The notes: generated from the letters alone by a model not told the origin. Counted from the stretch's first letter, positions 1 through 6,847 are shown. The stretch: 6,847 nt of DNA from an uncultured Pseudomonadota bacterium (GCA_913040875.1 CAJWHX010000186.1:1-6847), one strand, 5' to 3'. Made by a program: numbers and translations.

Positions 1-44
1 GGGCCCGGGCCTTCTCAAGGGCCCCATGTGCCGTCAAGGGCCCC
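1..44 (+). repeat. Cluster of GGGCCC palindromes and an 11-base direct repeat at the left edge
   Basis: GGGCCC occurs at 1-6, 19-24 and 38-43. The 11-mer TCAAGGGCCCC is repeated exactly at 15-25 and 34-44, 19 bases apart, and a weaker copy (TAAGGGCCT) follows at 57-65. The patch is far more GC-rich than the gene it leads into. The 19-base spacing is not a multiple of three, so the peptide is not repeated in register: the first two GGGCCC copies read Gly-Pro and the third reads within Arg-Ala-Pro. It may be a Gly/Pro/Ala linker, a recombination trace, or the edge of a longer repeat outside the window. Confidence 0.6.
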
Positions 45-3000
45 CCTGGATCGTTTTAAGGGCCTAAAGACGAGTAACAATCAAGACATTCAAAGCCATC
101 AATTTCTCTATACATTCACAACCATAGAATCACCACGTGAACATCTGCACAAGTTCATGCTGCATTTGCAAGATGCTTTTAGATACTGGGCAAAGGACAA
201 ATTGTCTTTGTCGGAGATGGACCCAAATCTGGAAGGACAAGAGCTGCTTGATGCCATTCTTAAGTTGAAACGTGAATACATAGTTCATTCTGATCCCAAT
301 CGTCCGCCCTTATTCCACATCGGTTTGGACGATGTACAAAACTTCCTACCCAATGGAGCGCCCATTTTTCAGGAGTCAGACAGTCACTACGATGACTTAA
401 AGCACATCCTAAAATCGTTAAAGGGTGAGCAAGAACCCCCAGCCCAATTTGCCTTCGACACATTTGTCATCATCGCTGAAAAGCAAAATGGTCCAGCAGA
501 CGAACATGTTTTTGTACACTATCTCGGTAATCTTGCCGAACCTCTTTTTGACGTATTGAACATTGGTATGCATGTTGCTCGCAATACAGCAATTGAAGGC
601 TTAGACGTCCAAGCTCAACAGTTACTTCAACAAACTCTCCAGTTAAGTCCTTTACAACTCACCCATGAAAGGATGTCGGCCATTTTATCGCGCGGACTAA
701 AAAAGCATACCCGACCCAACACTGCGATTTGGACACAGGCTGTTCAGGATACGCTCTACCATCATCGCATGCCTATGCCTAGTCATCATTGCTTGCCTGG
801 TGATGCACACAACATTGCCAACTTATTAGAGAGTAAGGATATCACACCACCAAAAATCCCTTCTGTGAAATCCATCGACAAAATCATGTCCACTTTTGTG
901 GTCGGCAATCCCATCACCGATGAAGTCCGCCTCATCACATTTGCATTGTGTGCATTGGATCATCAGCGAGATCTAGAACAGAACACTGCAGATAAAATCG
1001 CAGACGATACAGATAATGCAAAAGAGCCAAAAGAGATCGTCCTGACTGCTGAAACCATTCAATTACTACACGATCGAAGTTTTACTCCAGCCCCGTCCAA
1101 AATCGACATCATTCAGCAGGGACTGACAAGAACCAAAGGATTTGCACGCTGTACAACACTATCTTTTCAAGATGAGAATGGACTGTATTTACGCGGTTGG
1201 AGAGCGCATCACGTGGTCTTGAAAAATGCACCTGAGGTCTCCAAAACATACGCAGAAGTAACGAAGGCTTTCGAATGGATGGGTAAACGTCTCCAACAAT
1301 TCCCTGTCGGCACACAGCCCTATCGTCGGTATTCAAGTCAGAGGAGCAATCAAACTGCGTTTGAACAATCTTTCAACCAACTGACAAATGCAACCTTGGA
1401 AGATGTGTTGAGCCATCATGGTAGTGGAAACATGGCCAACTTTGTAGGGCTGAATAAAAGTTTGATCCTAGAAAACCTCAATCGAGTCCCCGCTCATATG
1501 GGGCTCATGCAACTCGCACAAGAAGAAGTTGGCGGTACTGTACAAACAGACTCCACCACCCTTCTCAGCAACGTAAATCTTGGACGCCATTGGCTTAAGC
1601 AAATTAGCCCCAAACCACAGGCTTCTCACTGCAAGCTGTATTTCTCAATTGGGGGTACGCCACGTCGAATAGATTTTGAATTCCAACAAATTTCGAAAGA
1701 CTACTATGCTGTCTCTTATCAATTTCAGAGGGCACCAGACTTTCACATTGACATTTTTCATGTGTCCTCTGGATATCCAATCGAAACCATCCAAATTACC
1801 GATCTAGTACAGTGGGAAATCGTCAACCCTTCCGAAAATGCAAACAATACCGACATTCTTATCCTAGACATAAACACACTGAGACGATTCTCGGTGCAAC
1901 TGGGACAAAGCGGAACATCTCCTTATGCAAATGCAGTCTGTCAACAAACTCTACCATTGAACCAATTGACTGTACCAAACCAAGTATTTCAGGCTCGTAC
2001 ACCGAAAAACTTCAAATTAGACGGTAATGATATTTATCTGTTCGGTAACTTTCGCCTCAGTGAGCCCCCACTCCGTCTTGTCTTTTTCAAACTGAACTAT
2101 GCTACGTTCCAGCAACTCCACTGTTGGATATCATCAGGCGCCCAAGTTCCCAAACACATCTACATCAACAAAAATAGATGGTGGGGACAAAGCGGACAAG
2201 GCGTCATGGAAGGCCTCCACAGTTCTCAAATCACCACAACCCAAAAACCTCAATTAGCCATCAAAGGAAAGAGTCAAGAAGATGGAATCCTCTTCAATAT
2301 CAAAGGTCTTACCATTGGTTCCTATTGTTCCAAAGGTCCAAATACAACAACCGGAAACACTTGGATTTTCCGTTCTAGTGGATGTACACACGTTATAAAC
2401 GAGATTGTCTTTGTCGTTGAAATCACGCCCACCAATCACCTCATCATCGAAAAGACAGGACAGATTTATACCACACAGAACTCAAAACCGATCATAGCAT
2501 CCACATCGAAGTTTAAATACACCGGCATTCGTGTTCTCAAAGGAACAAGTTGTGTCGTTGCCTATGGGAGCAAGCAACAGCTGGATGTGATTCTGATAGA
2601 TGACAATGCCATATCGCTACTGCAGAACATCAGTCCCGCTCATCACCGTCACGACGGCCCAAGCGCTATCAAAGATTGCATCGACTTGGGAGATGGTAAA
2701 TTCATTACCGGTTCTGAAGACAATGACTTACGATCTTGGTCCATTGATCGAAAAAACAAAACCTTTAAATGCATCGGTCTATTTCGAAAACATCAAACCA
2801 AGGTTCGAGAATTATTTGCGGTTTCATCGGATCAGATCCTTGCGAGAGATGACGATCGCATGAGCAGCATTTGGGATATGAAGGATACGCAAAGTGCAGC
2901 CGATGCTCTTGAACAGGAAGCGATACCTTCTTCTGGATATGTCAAAGGTACATTCAACATGTACGGACACATTTGGCACATCGACGATAAAGGGACCGTT

Positions 3001-4269
3001 ATTCACTGTAGTTCACTAGAAAAGGTCTCCCCCGCCAGTTTAACATTTTATGAACAAGACCCATTTCCAATTAGTCCAAAAAATGGATTGATAGTAAAGA
3101 ATGTCTTTGCGAGTAAATCCTTGATCAAGAAACATCCCGATGATTCTTCAATCGAATCAACAGCAAAAGGAGTACAACATACCGACCTATTGATCATTGA
3201 TGATAAACAGCAGCTGTGGCACACTCCTATACCTCAAGGACACATACCAAATGGAGCGATTAGAACACAGTTTAACAGCAGTTCATTAAAAACACCGAGT
3301 CATATTCAAACCAACTGGACCTTTGAACAAATACGCGCCATCACAAACCATACACCCTTAAAAGAGGTGCTTGAGTGTACGGATGCTTATTATCTAGCGT
3401 TGGCAACGTGTGTTGGTGAAACCAAAGAGATAGACAAAGGGTCCTATCTGCTGATATTGGACCACAAGGGTTCCATCTTGAAACGATCCGAAAGACTACC
3501 AGATGGGGTGCTACTCTTTGATCACCATCACAGTGTAGAATATACGTCCCTAATAGAGCACCAAGGAAATATCTACGATATCCACCTATACAATTGGACG
3601 AAGAACCAAACAGACAAACTCCACACTTGGCGAGGTGCACGCAAACCAAACAACGTGGTTGCACTCATGAGTGGTCAAGTACATAAGATGCTTATTTCCG
3701 ACAAAGGACAGGGGAATGTTCAAGTCAGATATCTTGAGTATGAATATAATGGAACACCCTTGAACCCTGTGCTCTATTCAGTTGCTCAGCACCCCAATCT
3801 ACAAAACAATGGACCGGGCAGACGGGTCTATGATCAGCCACGTGGCTTGCTATTTGGAATTACAGACCGTGAGTTTTGGAAGCTTGAGCCATCTGTACAT
3901 CCGCGGATTAAACTGATCCCTACTCCTATTGAACTGGCTTATACAACCTACTTTAGTCCGATTAAAGATGGTGTGTCTCAAGGTTACAATACAAAAGATT
4001 ACTTGGGTATCAATTTCCGAGGGGGGATACATCTATTCAAACAGAAGTCTGATCCTATGCGCATTGAACGAACAACATGGCTCGGAGAGGCACGTAAGGG
4101 ATACTTCATACAATACGATGAGGACCACGGACGGATTTGGGTAAAACAAAATCGCGGACTCGTGGTTCTACAGTTAATGTGCGATACACACCCCATTGAC
4201 TTTTCTGGTCAATGCGTCCAATACGTCGATTCTACACCTTCCGACGACGCAGACTCGCCGTCGCAGTAG
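1..4269 (+). CDS. Very large unrecognised protein with WD40/beta-propeller-like C-terminal half; 5' end uncertain, possibly partial
   Basis: I do not recognise the family. The first possible start in view is GTG at 28, preceded by AAGGG at 17-21 with a 6-base gap, a weak ribosome binding site. The frame stays open to base 1 and reads a Gly/Pro-rich stretch (GPGPSQGPH), so the true start may lie outside. Counting from GTG 28, residues 1-330 look mostly helical and hydrophilic, with a His/Cys cluster at 245-261. Residues about 350-560 are mixed, and from about 540 to the end short beta-like segments dominate. Two WD40-like repeats are visible: GSEDNDLRSWSID at 895-907 and KHQTKVREL...SSIWDM at 921-951. 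Similar strand-turn segments follow near 972-995, 1052-1070, 1138-1180 and 1272-1345. There is a WWGQSGQG motif at 718-725. No signal peptide, membrane segment, Walker motif or catalytic signature stands out. The last residues are acidic and Ser-rich, and the TAG stop lies inside the 3' end of the opposite gene. A scaffold or sensor role is inference only. Confidence 0.85.
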   Translation, partial: GPGPSQGPHVPSRAPLDRFKGLKTSNNQDIQSHQFLYTFTTIESPREHLHKFMLHLQDAFRYWAKDKLSLSEMDPNLEGQELLDAILKLKREYIVHSDPNRPPLFHIGLDDVQNFLPNGAPIFQESDSHYDDLKHILKSLKGEQEPPAQFAFDTFVIIAEKQNGPADEHVFVHYLGNLAEPLFDVLNIGMHVARNTAIEGLDVQAQQLLQQTLQLSPLQLTHERMSAILSRGLKKHTRPNTAIWTQAVQDTLYHHRMPMPSHHCLPGDAHNIANLLESKDITPPKIPSVKSIDKIMSTFVVGNPITDEVRLITFALCALDHQRDLEQNTADKIADDTDNAKEPKEIVLTAETIQLLHDRSFTPAPSKIDIIQQGLTRTKGFARCTTLSFQDENGLYLRGWRAHHVVLKNAPEVSKTYAEVTKAFEWMGKRLQQFPVGTQPYRRYSSQRSNQTAFEQSFNQLTNATLEDVLSHHGSGNMANFVGLNKSLILENLNRVPAHMGLMQLAQEEVGGTVQTDSTTLLSNVNLGRHWLKQISPKPQASHCKLYFSIGGTPRRIDFEFQQISKDYYAVSYQFQRAPDFHIDIFHVSSGYPIETIQITDLVQWEIVNPSENANNTDILILDINTLRRFSVQLGQSGTSPYANAVCQQTLPLNQLTVPNQVFQARTPKNFKLDGNDIYLFGNFRLSEPPLRLVFFKLNYATFQQLHCWISSGAQVPKHIYINKNRWWGQSGQGVMEGLHSSQITTTQKPQLAIKGKSQEDGILFNIKGLTIGSYCSKGPNTTTGNTWIFRSSGCTHVINEIVFVVEITPTNHLIIEKTGQIYTTQNSKPIIASTSKFKYTGIRVLKGTSCVVAYGSKQQLDVILIDDNAISLLQNISPAHHRHDGPSAIKDCIDLGDGKFITGSEDNDLRSWSIDRKNKTFKCIGLFRKHQTKVRELFAVSSDQILARDDDRMSSIWDMKDTQSAADALEQEAIPSSGYVKGTFNMYGHIWHIDDKGTVIHCSSLEKVSPASLTFYEQDPFPISPKNGLIVKNVFASKSLIKKHPDDSSIESTAKGVQHTDLLIIDDKQQLWHTPIPQGHIPNGAIRTQFNSSSLKTPSHIQTNWTFEQIRAITNHTPLKEVLECTDAYYLALATCVGETKEIDKGSYLLILDHKGSILKRSERLPDGVLLFDHHHSVEYTSLIEHQGNIYDIHLYNWTKNQTDKLHTWRGARKPNNVVALMSGQVHKMLISDKGQGNVQVRYLEYEYNGTPLNPVLYSVAQHPNLQNNGPGRRVYDQPRGLLFGITDREFWKLEPSVHPRIKLIPTPIELAYTTYFSPIKDGVSQGYNTKDYLGINFRGGIHLFKQKSDPMRIERTTWLGEARKGYFIQYDEDHGRIWVKQNRGLVVLQLMCDTHPIDFSGQCVQYVDSTPSDDADSPSQ
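2641..2886 (+). other. Pair of WD40-like repeats within the large protein
   Basis: Residues 872-953 (counted from GTG 28) hold the most recognisable segment of the protein. The first unit runs from H875-D876 through GDGKFITGSEDND to W904-S-I-D. The second has an H-x-x-x-V-x-x-L turn (H922, V926, L929), then SSDQILARDDDR, ending in I948-W-D. The spacing of about 45 residues and the terminal W-S-I-D / I-W-D match the usual WD repeat ending. The first lacks the classic GH dipeptide and the second has K-H in its place, so these are divergent repeats. A complete propeller needs several more blades, which would be the degenerate strand clusters on either side. Confidence 0.55.
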
Positions 4270-6019
4270 TGCCCTTCAACACACCGAGGTCCCCGGTACT
4301 AATTTCGGCAGCATTGGCTTCATCCGTATCAATGTGCATTTCCAAAACATACTTTGGGGATACGCGAACCAACACATCGCCAAAGACAAGATCCCGACCA
4401 CTGGAATCCACCGCGACCTCTACAACGTCTTTATCTGAAACACCGAAAGCATCTGCCGAATCGGGATCCATGTGAATGTGCCGGCGCGCACAGATCAAAC
4501 CTTCTTTCAAGTTCAATTCTCCAGCTGGACCTATCAGTTTAATTCCGGGAGAATTTCGAACATCTCCAGAATTTCGTATCGGTGCATCAATACCGAGCGT
4601 ATATTCATCGGTTCTAGAGATTTCAACCTGACAGGCGGGTCTGGTTGGACCAATCACGCGAACACCCTTGATGGTGCGTTTGGGACCCACCAAGTCCACC
4701 TTTTCATTGCAGGCAAACTGTTCCGGTTGTGAAATCATTTTTCGTACTGTCAATTGGGCACCTTCTCCAAATAGAGCCTCTACTGCCTCTTGGGTAAGAT
4801 GCAAGTGTCTTGCGGATACAGCAATCGGAATCCCCTGTGGTTGCGACACCGAATCTTGATCTTGTTTCAAGGCATAAGTATCTAGTGCAATCACCATCTC
4901 TTCGTCCGCCCGAACCGCAAAGATTTTATTGCGAGAGGCATAGTGAGACACCTCTACCGCAGTATCCTCTGTCGATGGCCGCTGCGTATTGGCATCTTCG
5001 TCCAGTCGAAGTCCTAGAAAACCTAGGTTTTGACAGGTACGAGCGCGAACGACCTCCGAGTTCTCTCCAATACCGCCTGTGAACACCAACGCATCTATGC
5101 CACCCATTACAGCTGCATATGAGCCAATGTATTTGCGCAAACGATGAACAAAGACATTGATGGCTAGACGGCATCGATCATCCCCTTCTCGTGCCCGCTC
5201 CAAGATATCACGCATGTCATTTCCAACACCAGAGAGTCCTGTTAAGCCGGACCTTCGATTCAAAAAGGTATCCAACTCGTCTAGAGACCAGTCTTCCTTT
5301 TTGGCAAGTGCAATCAATGCACCTGCATCGACATCCCCCGCGCGAGTTCCCATCACCAACCCTTCCAGAGGGGTCATCCCCATCGACGTTTCAATCGATC
5401 GGCCATACTCTACGGCACATGCCGATGCTCCATTGCCCAAATGACACACGACAATGCGCAGGTCTTCAAGCGGTACATCCATCTTCTTGGCCACTTGCTG
5501 AGCCGACCATCGATGAGACAACCCATGAAAGCCAAATCTACGTATACCGTGCTTTGCAGCCGTTTCTCCATCGATGGCATAATACTTGGCGCGTCTTGGC
5601 AAGGTACTGTGAAATGCAGTATCAAACACGGCTACTTGAAGTGTCTCAGGATACTGAGCGTGGCACGCCTCAATCCCAGCAACATTGGCAGGAATGTGCA
5701 GAGGGGCAAGTTCTGTCAGCCCTTTTATTTCCGACAGTACCTCTGATGTAATCCGTGTGGGCTCCACAAATCGCTCGCCGCCATGAACCACCCGATGTCC
5801 AATGGCATCAATCGTCTCAATAATTTGCGACAAAATGTGTTCAACAGCCGCAGCATGATTGGCCTCTTGTAAGATCGTTTCAACTCCATTTACTGTACAG
5901 ACACACTGTTCAGTACCAATTCGCTGAACACGAAAGGACTGCAGCCGCTGTTGATTGGTTGCATCAATCACATCTGCTTTGATGCTTGAAGATCCACTGT
6001 TGAGTACCAAGACGGCCAT
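4232..6019 (-). CDS. Bifunctional acetate kinase / PduL-type phosphate acyltransferase (AckA-PduL fusion)
   Basis: Two complete enzymes in one 595-residue chain. Residues 1-383 are acetate kinase (acetyl phosphate + ADP <-> acetate + ATP). They show the N-terminal signature LVLNSGSSSIK (N7, K14), GHRVVHGG (R76), the catalytic Asp in FDTAFH (D133), FGFHGLSH (H165), HLGNGAS (H193), GTRAGDVD (R226), TGGIGEN (314-320) and a C-terminal DEE (372-374). A polar linker of about 13 residues (384-396) follows. Residues 397-582 are PduL-type phosphotransacylase (acyl-CoA + Pi <-> acyl phosphate + CoA). They show SARHLHL (H405, H407), GPTR with R460, QVEISRT (E466), RRHIHM (H514, H516) and MHIDTDEANA (H562), the conserved metal-binding and active-site positions of that family. 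The linker shows no obvious shell-targeting helix, so a cytosolic enzyme outside microcompartments is likely. ATG 6019 is chosen for its strong ribosome binding site and because the AckA signature begins at residue 3. The TAG stop lies within the opposite gene, with a basic tail (LRRRKV) beyond the usual PduL end. Acetate or propionate as substrate cannot be told apart here. Confidence 0.95.
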   Translation of the reverse strand: MAVLVLNSGSSSIKADVIDATNQQRLQSFRVQRIGTEQCVCTVNGVETILQEANHAAAVEHILSQIIETIDAIGHRVVHGGERFVEPTRITSEVLSEIKGLTELAPLHIPANVAGIEACHAQYPETLQVAVFDTAFHSTLPRRAKYYAIDGETAAKHGIRRFGFHGLSHRWSAQQVAKKMDVPLEDLRIVVCHLGNGASACAVEYGRSIETSMGMTPLEGLVMGTRAGDVDAGALIALAKKEDWSLDELDTFLNRRSGLTGLSGVGNDMRDILERAREGDDRCRLAINVFVHRLRKYIGSYAAVMGGIDALVFTGGIGENSEVVRARTCQNLGFLGLRLDEDANTQRPSTEDTAVEVSHYASRNKIFAVRADEEMVIALDTYALKQDQDSVSQPQGIPIAVSARHLHLTQEAVEALFGEGAQLTVRKMISQPEQFACNEKVDLVGPKRTIKGVRVIGPTRPACQVEISRTDEYTLGIDAPIRNSGDVRNSPGIKLIGPAGELNLKEGLICARRHIHMDPDSADAFGVSDKDVVEVAVDSSGRDLVFGDVLVRVSPKYVLEMHIDTDEANAAEISTGDLGVLKGTTATASLRRRKV

Positions 6020-6022
6020 CGT

Positions 6023-6030
6023 TCACCTCT
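6023..6030 (-). promoter_or_regulatory. Ribosome binding site of the AckA-PduL gene
   Basis: The minus strand reads AGAGGTGAACG directly before ATG 6019. The GAGG core sits 6 bases from the start codon, a good match to the Shine-Dalgarno consensus with normal spacing. It fixes the start of the fusion protein. Confidence 0.8.
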
Positions 6031-6042
6031 CGTTTATCCTGC

Positions 6043-6070
6043 GCTATACTTGAAAGGTGTAATGGGTCAC
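6043..6070 (-). promoter_or_regulatory. Possible sigma70-type promoter for the AckA-PduL gene
   Basis: On the minus strand a TATAGC -10-like hexamer (6043-6048) lies 16 bases downstream of GTGACC (6065-6070), which matches the TTGACA -35 consensus at four positions. Transcription would start near 6036, giving a leader of about 17 bases that contains the ribosome binding site. Both boxes are imperfect and this is read by eye; the gene could equally be expressed from a promoter upstream of the tldE-like gene. Confidence 0.3.
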
Positions 6071-6074
6071 ACAG

Positions 6075-6104
6075 ATTTTGTCGATCAAAATGATTTGCTA
6101 AATC
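6075..6104. repeat. Two abutting inverted repeats upstream of ackA-pduL (possible operator)
   Basis: On the plus strand, ATTTTG-TCGAT-CAAAAT (6075-6091, six-base arms, five-base centre) is followed without a gap by GATTT-GCT-AAATC (6092-6104, five-base arms, three-base centre). They lie between the stop of the tldE-like gene and the putative -35 box of ackA-pduL, where a regulator could bind. The arms are AT-rich and no strong T tract follows in either direction, so a terminator is unlikely. Binding by a regulator is inference. Confidence 0.45.
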
Positions 6105-6126
6105 CGATGCATGAATATCGTATCAA

Positions 6127-6847
6127 TTACAACGTAAAGGCAAAGTCCTTCAGCAAGGCACCCGGTAAGTTTGACGATGACGTCGAACGATTGTAGTAAC
6201 TCGAGGCTGAAAGTAACAAATCTTGCTCTACCGTAAGGGCTTCCAACTCACTTCCGAGAATCCGATGAACGGTATCATCAAAACGCATCACGTTGAGTGG
6301 TGCCACGATTTCCCCGTTCTCCACCCAAAAGGTCGCAAAACGGGTCATACCAGTCATACGACCAGCAGCCCTGTCGGAGTAATTTAGATACCACAAATTA
6401 CCAATCCAAACACCAGTATCTAAGGCTTTTAGCACATCTTCAGTCGGCAGATCTCCTCCAGGAACAGACAAAGAATCCGGACTCTCTCCACCATTTGCGC
6501 CAGTGGTTTGAACACCAAACTCCTTTGCAGAACGAGGAGAGACAAGGGCACCACTCAACGCACCATTTTCAATGAGGGAGACTTGAGATGGGCGTCTGAA
6601 ACCATCCGATTGAAAGTCTGGAGCCACCCCCCCCACAATATTTTCTATCAACGAGAACTTCTCGGATAGTCGTTGATCACCTTCTAAAAGTCCCAATAAT
6701 GGAGTTGTTTTATTCTTGTGCGATGCCAGTCCAAATCCACTCCAGCTAAGCAAATCTAGAATTTCTGAGAGTGCCACAGGGGACAAGTACGCTCTTACTG
6801 AACCTGGCTTCAAGGTTTTGGATGGACGAGCCAGTAACTTCAACTGG
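6127..6847 (-). CDS. TldE/PmbA-like protein of the TldD/TldE metalloprotease family, C-terminal part (5' end off the window)
   Basis: The frame runs off the right edge. The TTG at 6843 is not a credible start because the frame continues upstream and about half of a typical 430-460 residue protein is missing. The visible 239 residues match the TldE/PmbA C-terminal domain: GGVAPDF (about 6607-6633), SLIENGALSGAL (about 6544-6579), the SAKEFGV...TTGANGG stretch (about 6487-6531), and at 6304-6444 the block GVWIGNLWYLNYSD, TGMTRFATFWVENGE, APLNVMRFDDT. It ends in LPGALLKDFAFTL, as in related proteins. In the characterised E. coli system TldD carries the metal site (HExxxH) and TldE is its non-catalytic partner; together they degrade unfolded peptides and mature microcin B17. 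The visible part has no HExxxH, in agreement with TldE. A tldD gene just upstream, outside the window, would be expected. An eight-G run on the coding strand (6627-6634) lies inside the gene with the frame intact. Confidence 0.9.
   Translation of the reverse strand, partial: QLKLLARPSKTLKPGSVRAYLSPVALSEILDLLSWSGFGLASHKNKTTPLLGLLEGDQRLSEKFSLIENIVGGVAPDFQSDGFRRPSQVSLIENGALSGALVSPRSAKEFGVQTTGANGGESPDSLSVPGGDLPTEDVLKALDTGVWIGNLWYLNYSDRAAGRMTGMTRFATFWVENGEIVAPLNVMRFDDTVHRILGSELEALTVEQDLLLSASSYYNRSTSSSNLPGALLKDFAFTL
6627..6634 (-). repeat. Eight-base G homopolymer inside the tldE-like gene
   Basis: The coding (minus) strand reads GTG GGG GGG GTG, encoding V-G-G-V of the conserved GGVAPD stretch. 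It is the longest homopolymer I noticed in the window. The frame is intact on both sides, so the count of eight agrees with a functional gene. Such a run is prone to slippage in replication and to sequencing error. Confidence 0.8.

Noticed and set aside
4241..4266. Inverted repeat CGACG...CGTCG in the overlap of the two convergent genes as a bidirectional terminator
   Set aside because: Only five paired bases with a loop of about a dozen bases and no T tract on either side; it is explained by the coding sequence.
4831..4867. Microcompartment targeting peptide ahead of the PduL domain
   Set aside because: The linker is short, polar and rich in Gln, Asp and Ser, with no amphipathic helix pattern, and no shell protein gene is in view.
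4831..4870. Separate translation start for a free PduL protein at the domain joint
   Set aside because: No ATG is present; a GTG at residue 391 has no ribosome binding site, and the AGGGG nearby precedes only an ATT codon.
5191..5751. Open frame of 186 codons on the plus strand, opposite the acetate kinase domain
   Set aside because: It lies wholly antisense to a strongly conserved enzyme, shows no recognisable domain and no clear ribosome binding site; it is a shadow of the real gene.
6088..6104. Hairpin GATTT-AGC-AAATC followed by ATTTTG on the minus strand as terminator of the tldE-like gene
   Set aside because: The stem is five pairs with one G-C pair and the following T run is four bases; too weak for an intrinsic terminator.
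6841..6843. TTG as the true start of the tldE-like protein
   Set aside because: The frame continues upstream to the edge and the visible part is only the C-terminal domain, so the gene is cut by the window.
1..6847. CRISPR array, tRNA or rRNA gene, insertion sequence
   Set aside because: No regularly spaced repeats with spacers, no cloverleaf or rRNA-like stretches, and no transposase-like protein or terminal inverted repeats were seen on either strand.

Overview
The window comes from a bacterial genome. Coding density is high, intergenic space is minimal, and the one fully visible start has a clear Shine-Dalgarno sequence. The lineage cannot be fixed from the sequence. The mix of a large beta-propeller-like protein, an acetate kinase fused to a PduL-type phosphotransacylase, and a TldE/PmbA-like protein recalls myxobacteria, bradymonads and related former Deltaproteobacteria. 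That is a weak inference.

Layout: (1) positions 1-4269, plus strand, hold one very long reading frame of about 1,413 codons or more, still open at the left edge. I do not recognise the family. Its C-terminal half is beta-rich with at least two WD40-like repeats, and its N-terminal part looks helical. (2) Positions 4232-6019, minus strand, encode a 595-residue protein: a complete acetate kinase (AckA) joined by a short linker to a complete PduL-type phosphate acyltransferase. (3) A 107-base gap at 6020-6126 holds the ribosome binding site, a possible promoter and two abutting inverted repeats. (4) From 6127 to the right edge, minus strand, lies the C-terminal half of a TldE/PmbA-like protein whose start is outside the window.

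The two minus-strand genes point the same way and could be co-transcribed, but the gap could hold a separate promoter. The AckA-PduL fusion would carry the whole acyl-CoA <-> acyl-phosphate <-> carboxylate + ATP route on one polypeptide, with no separate pta gene needed. The plus-strand gene converges on it and overlaps it tail to tail by 38 bases. The overlap encodes nearly all of the last 12 residues of the fusion enzyme and the last 12 of the large protein. The large protein gene is visibly more AT-rich than the ackA-pduL gene, so this junction may be a boundary between an accessory and a core region.

I see no tRNA, rRNA, CRISPR array, transposase, integrase or convincing intrinsic terminator. 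The best candidates for something undescribed are the unrecognised 1,413-residue protein and the AckA-PduL fusion with its overprinted tail.
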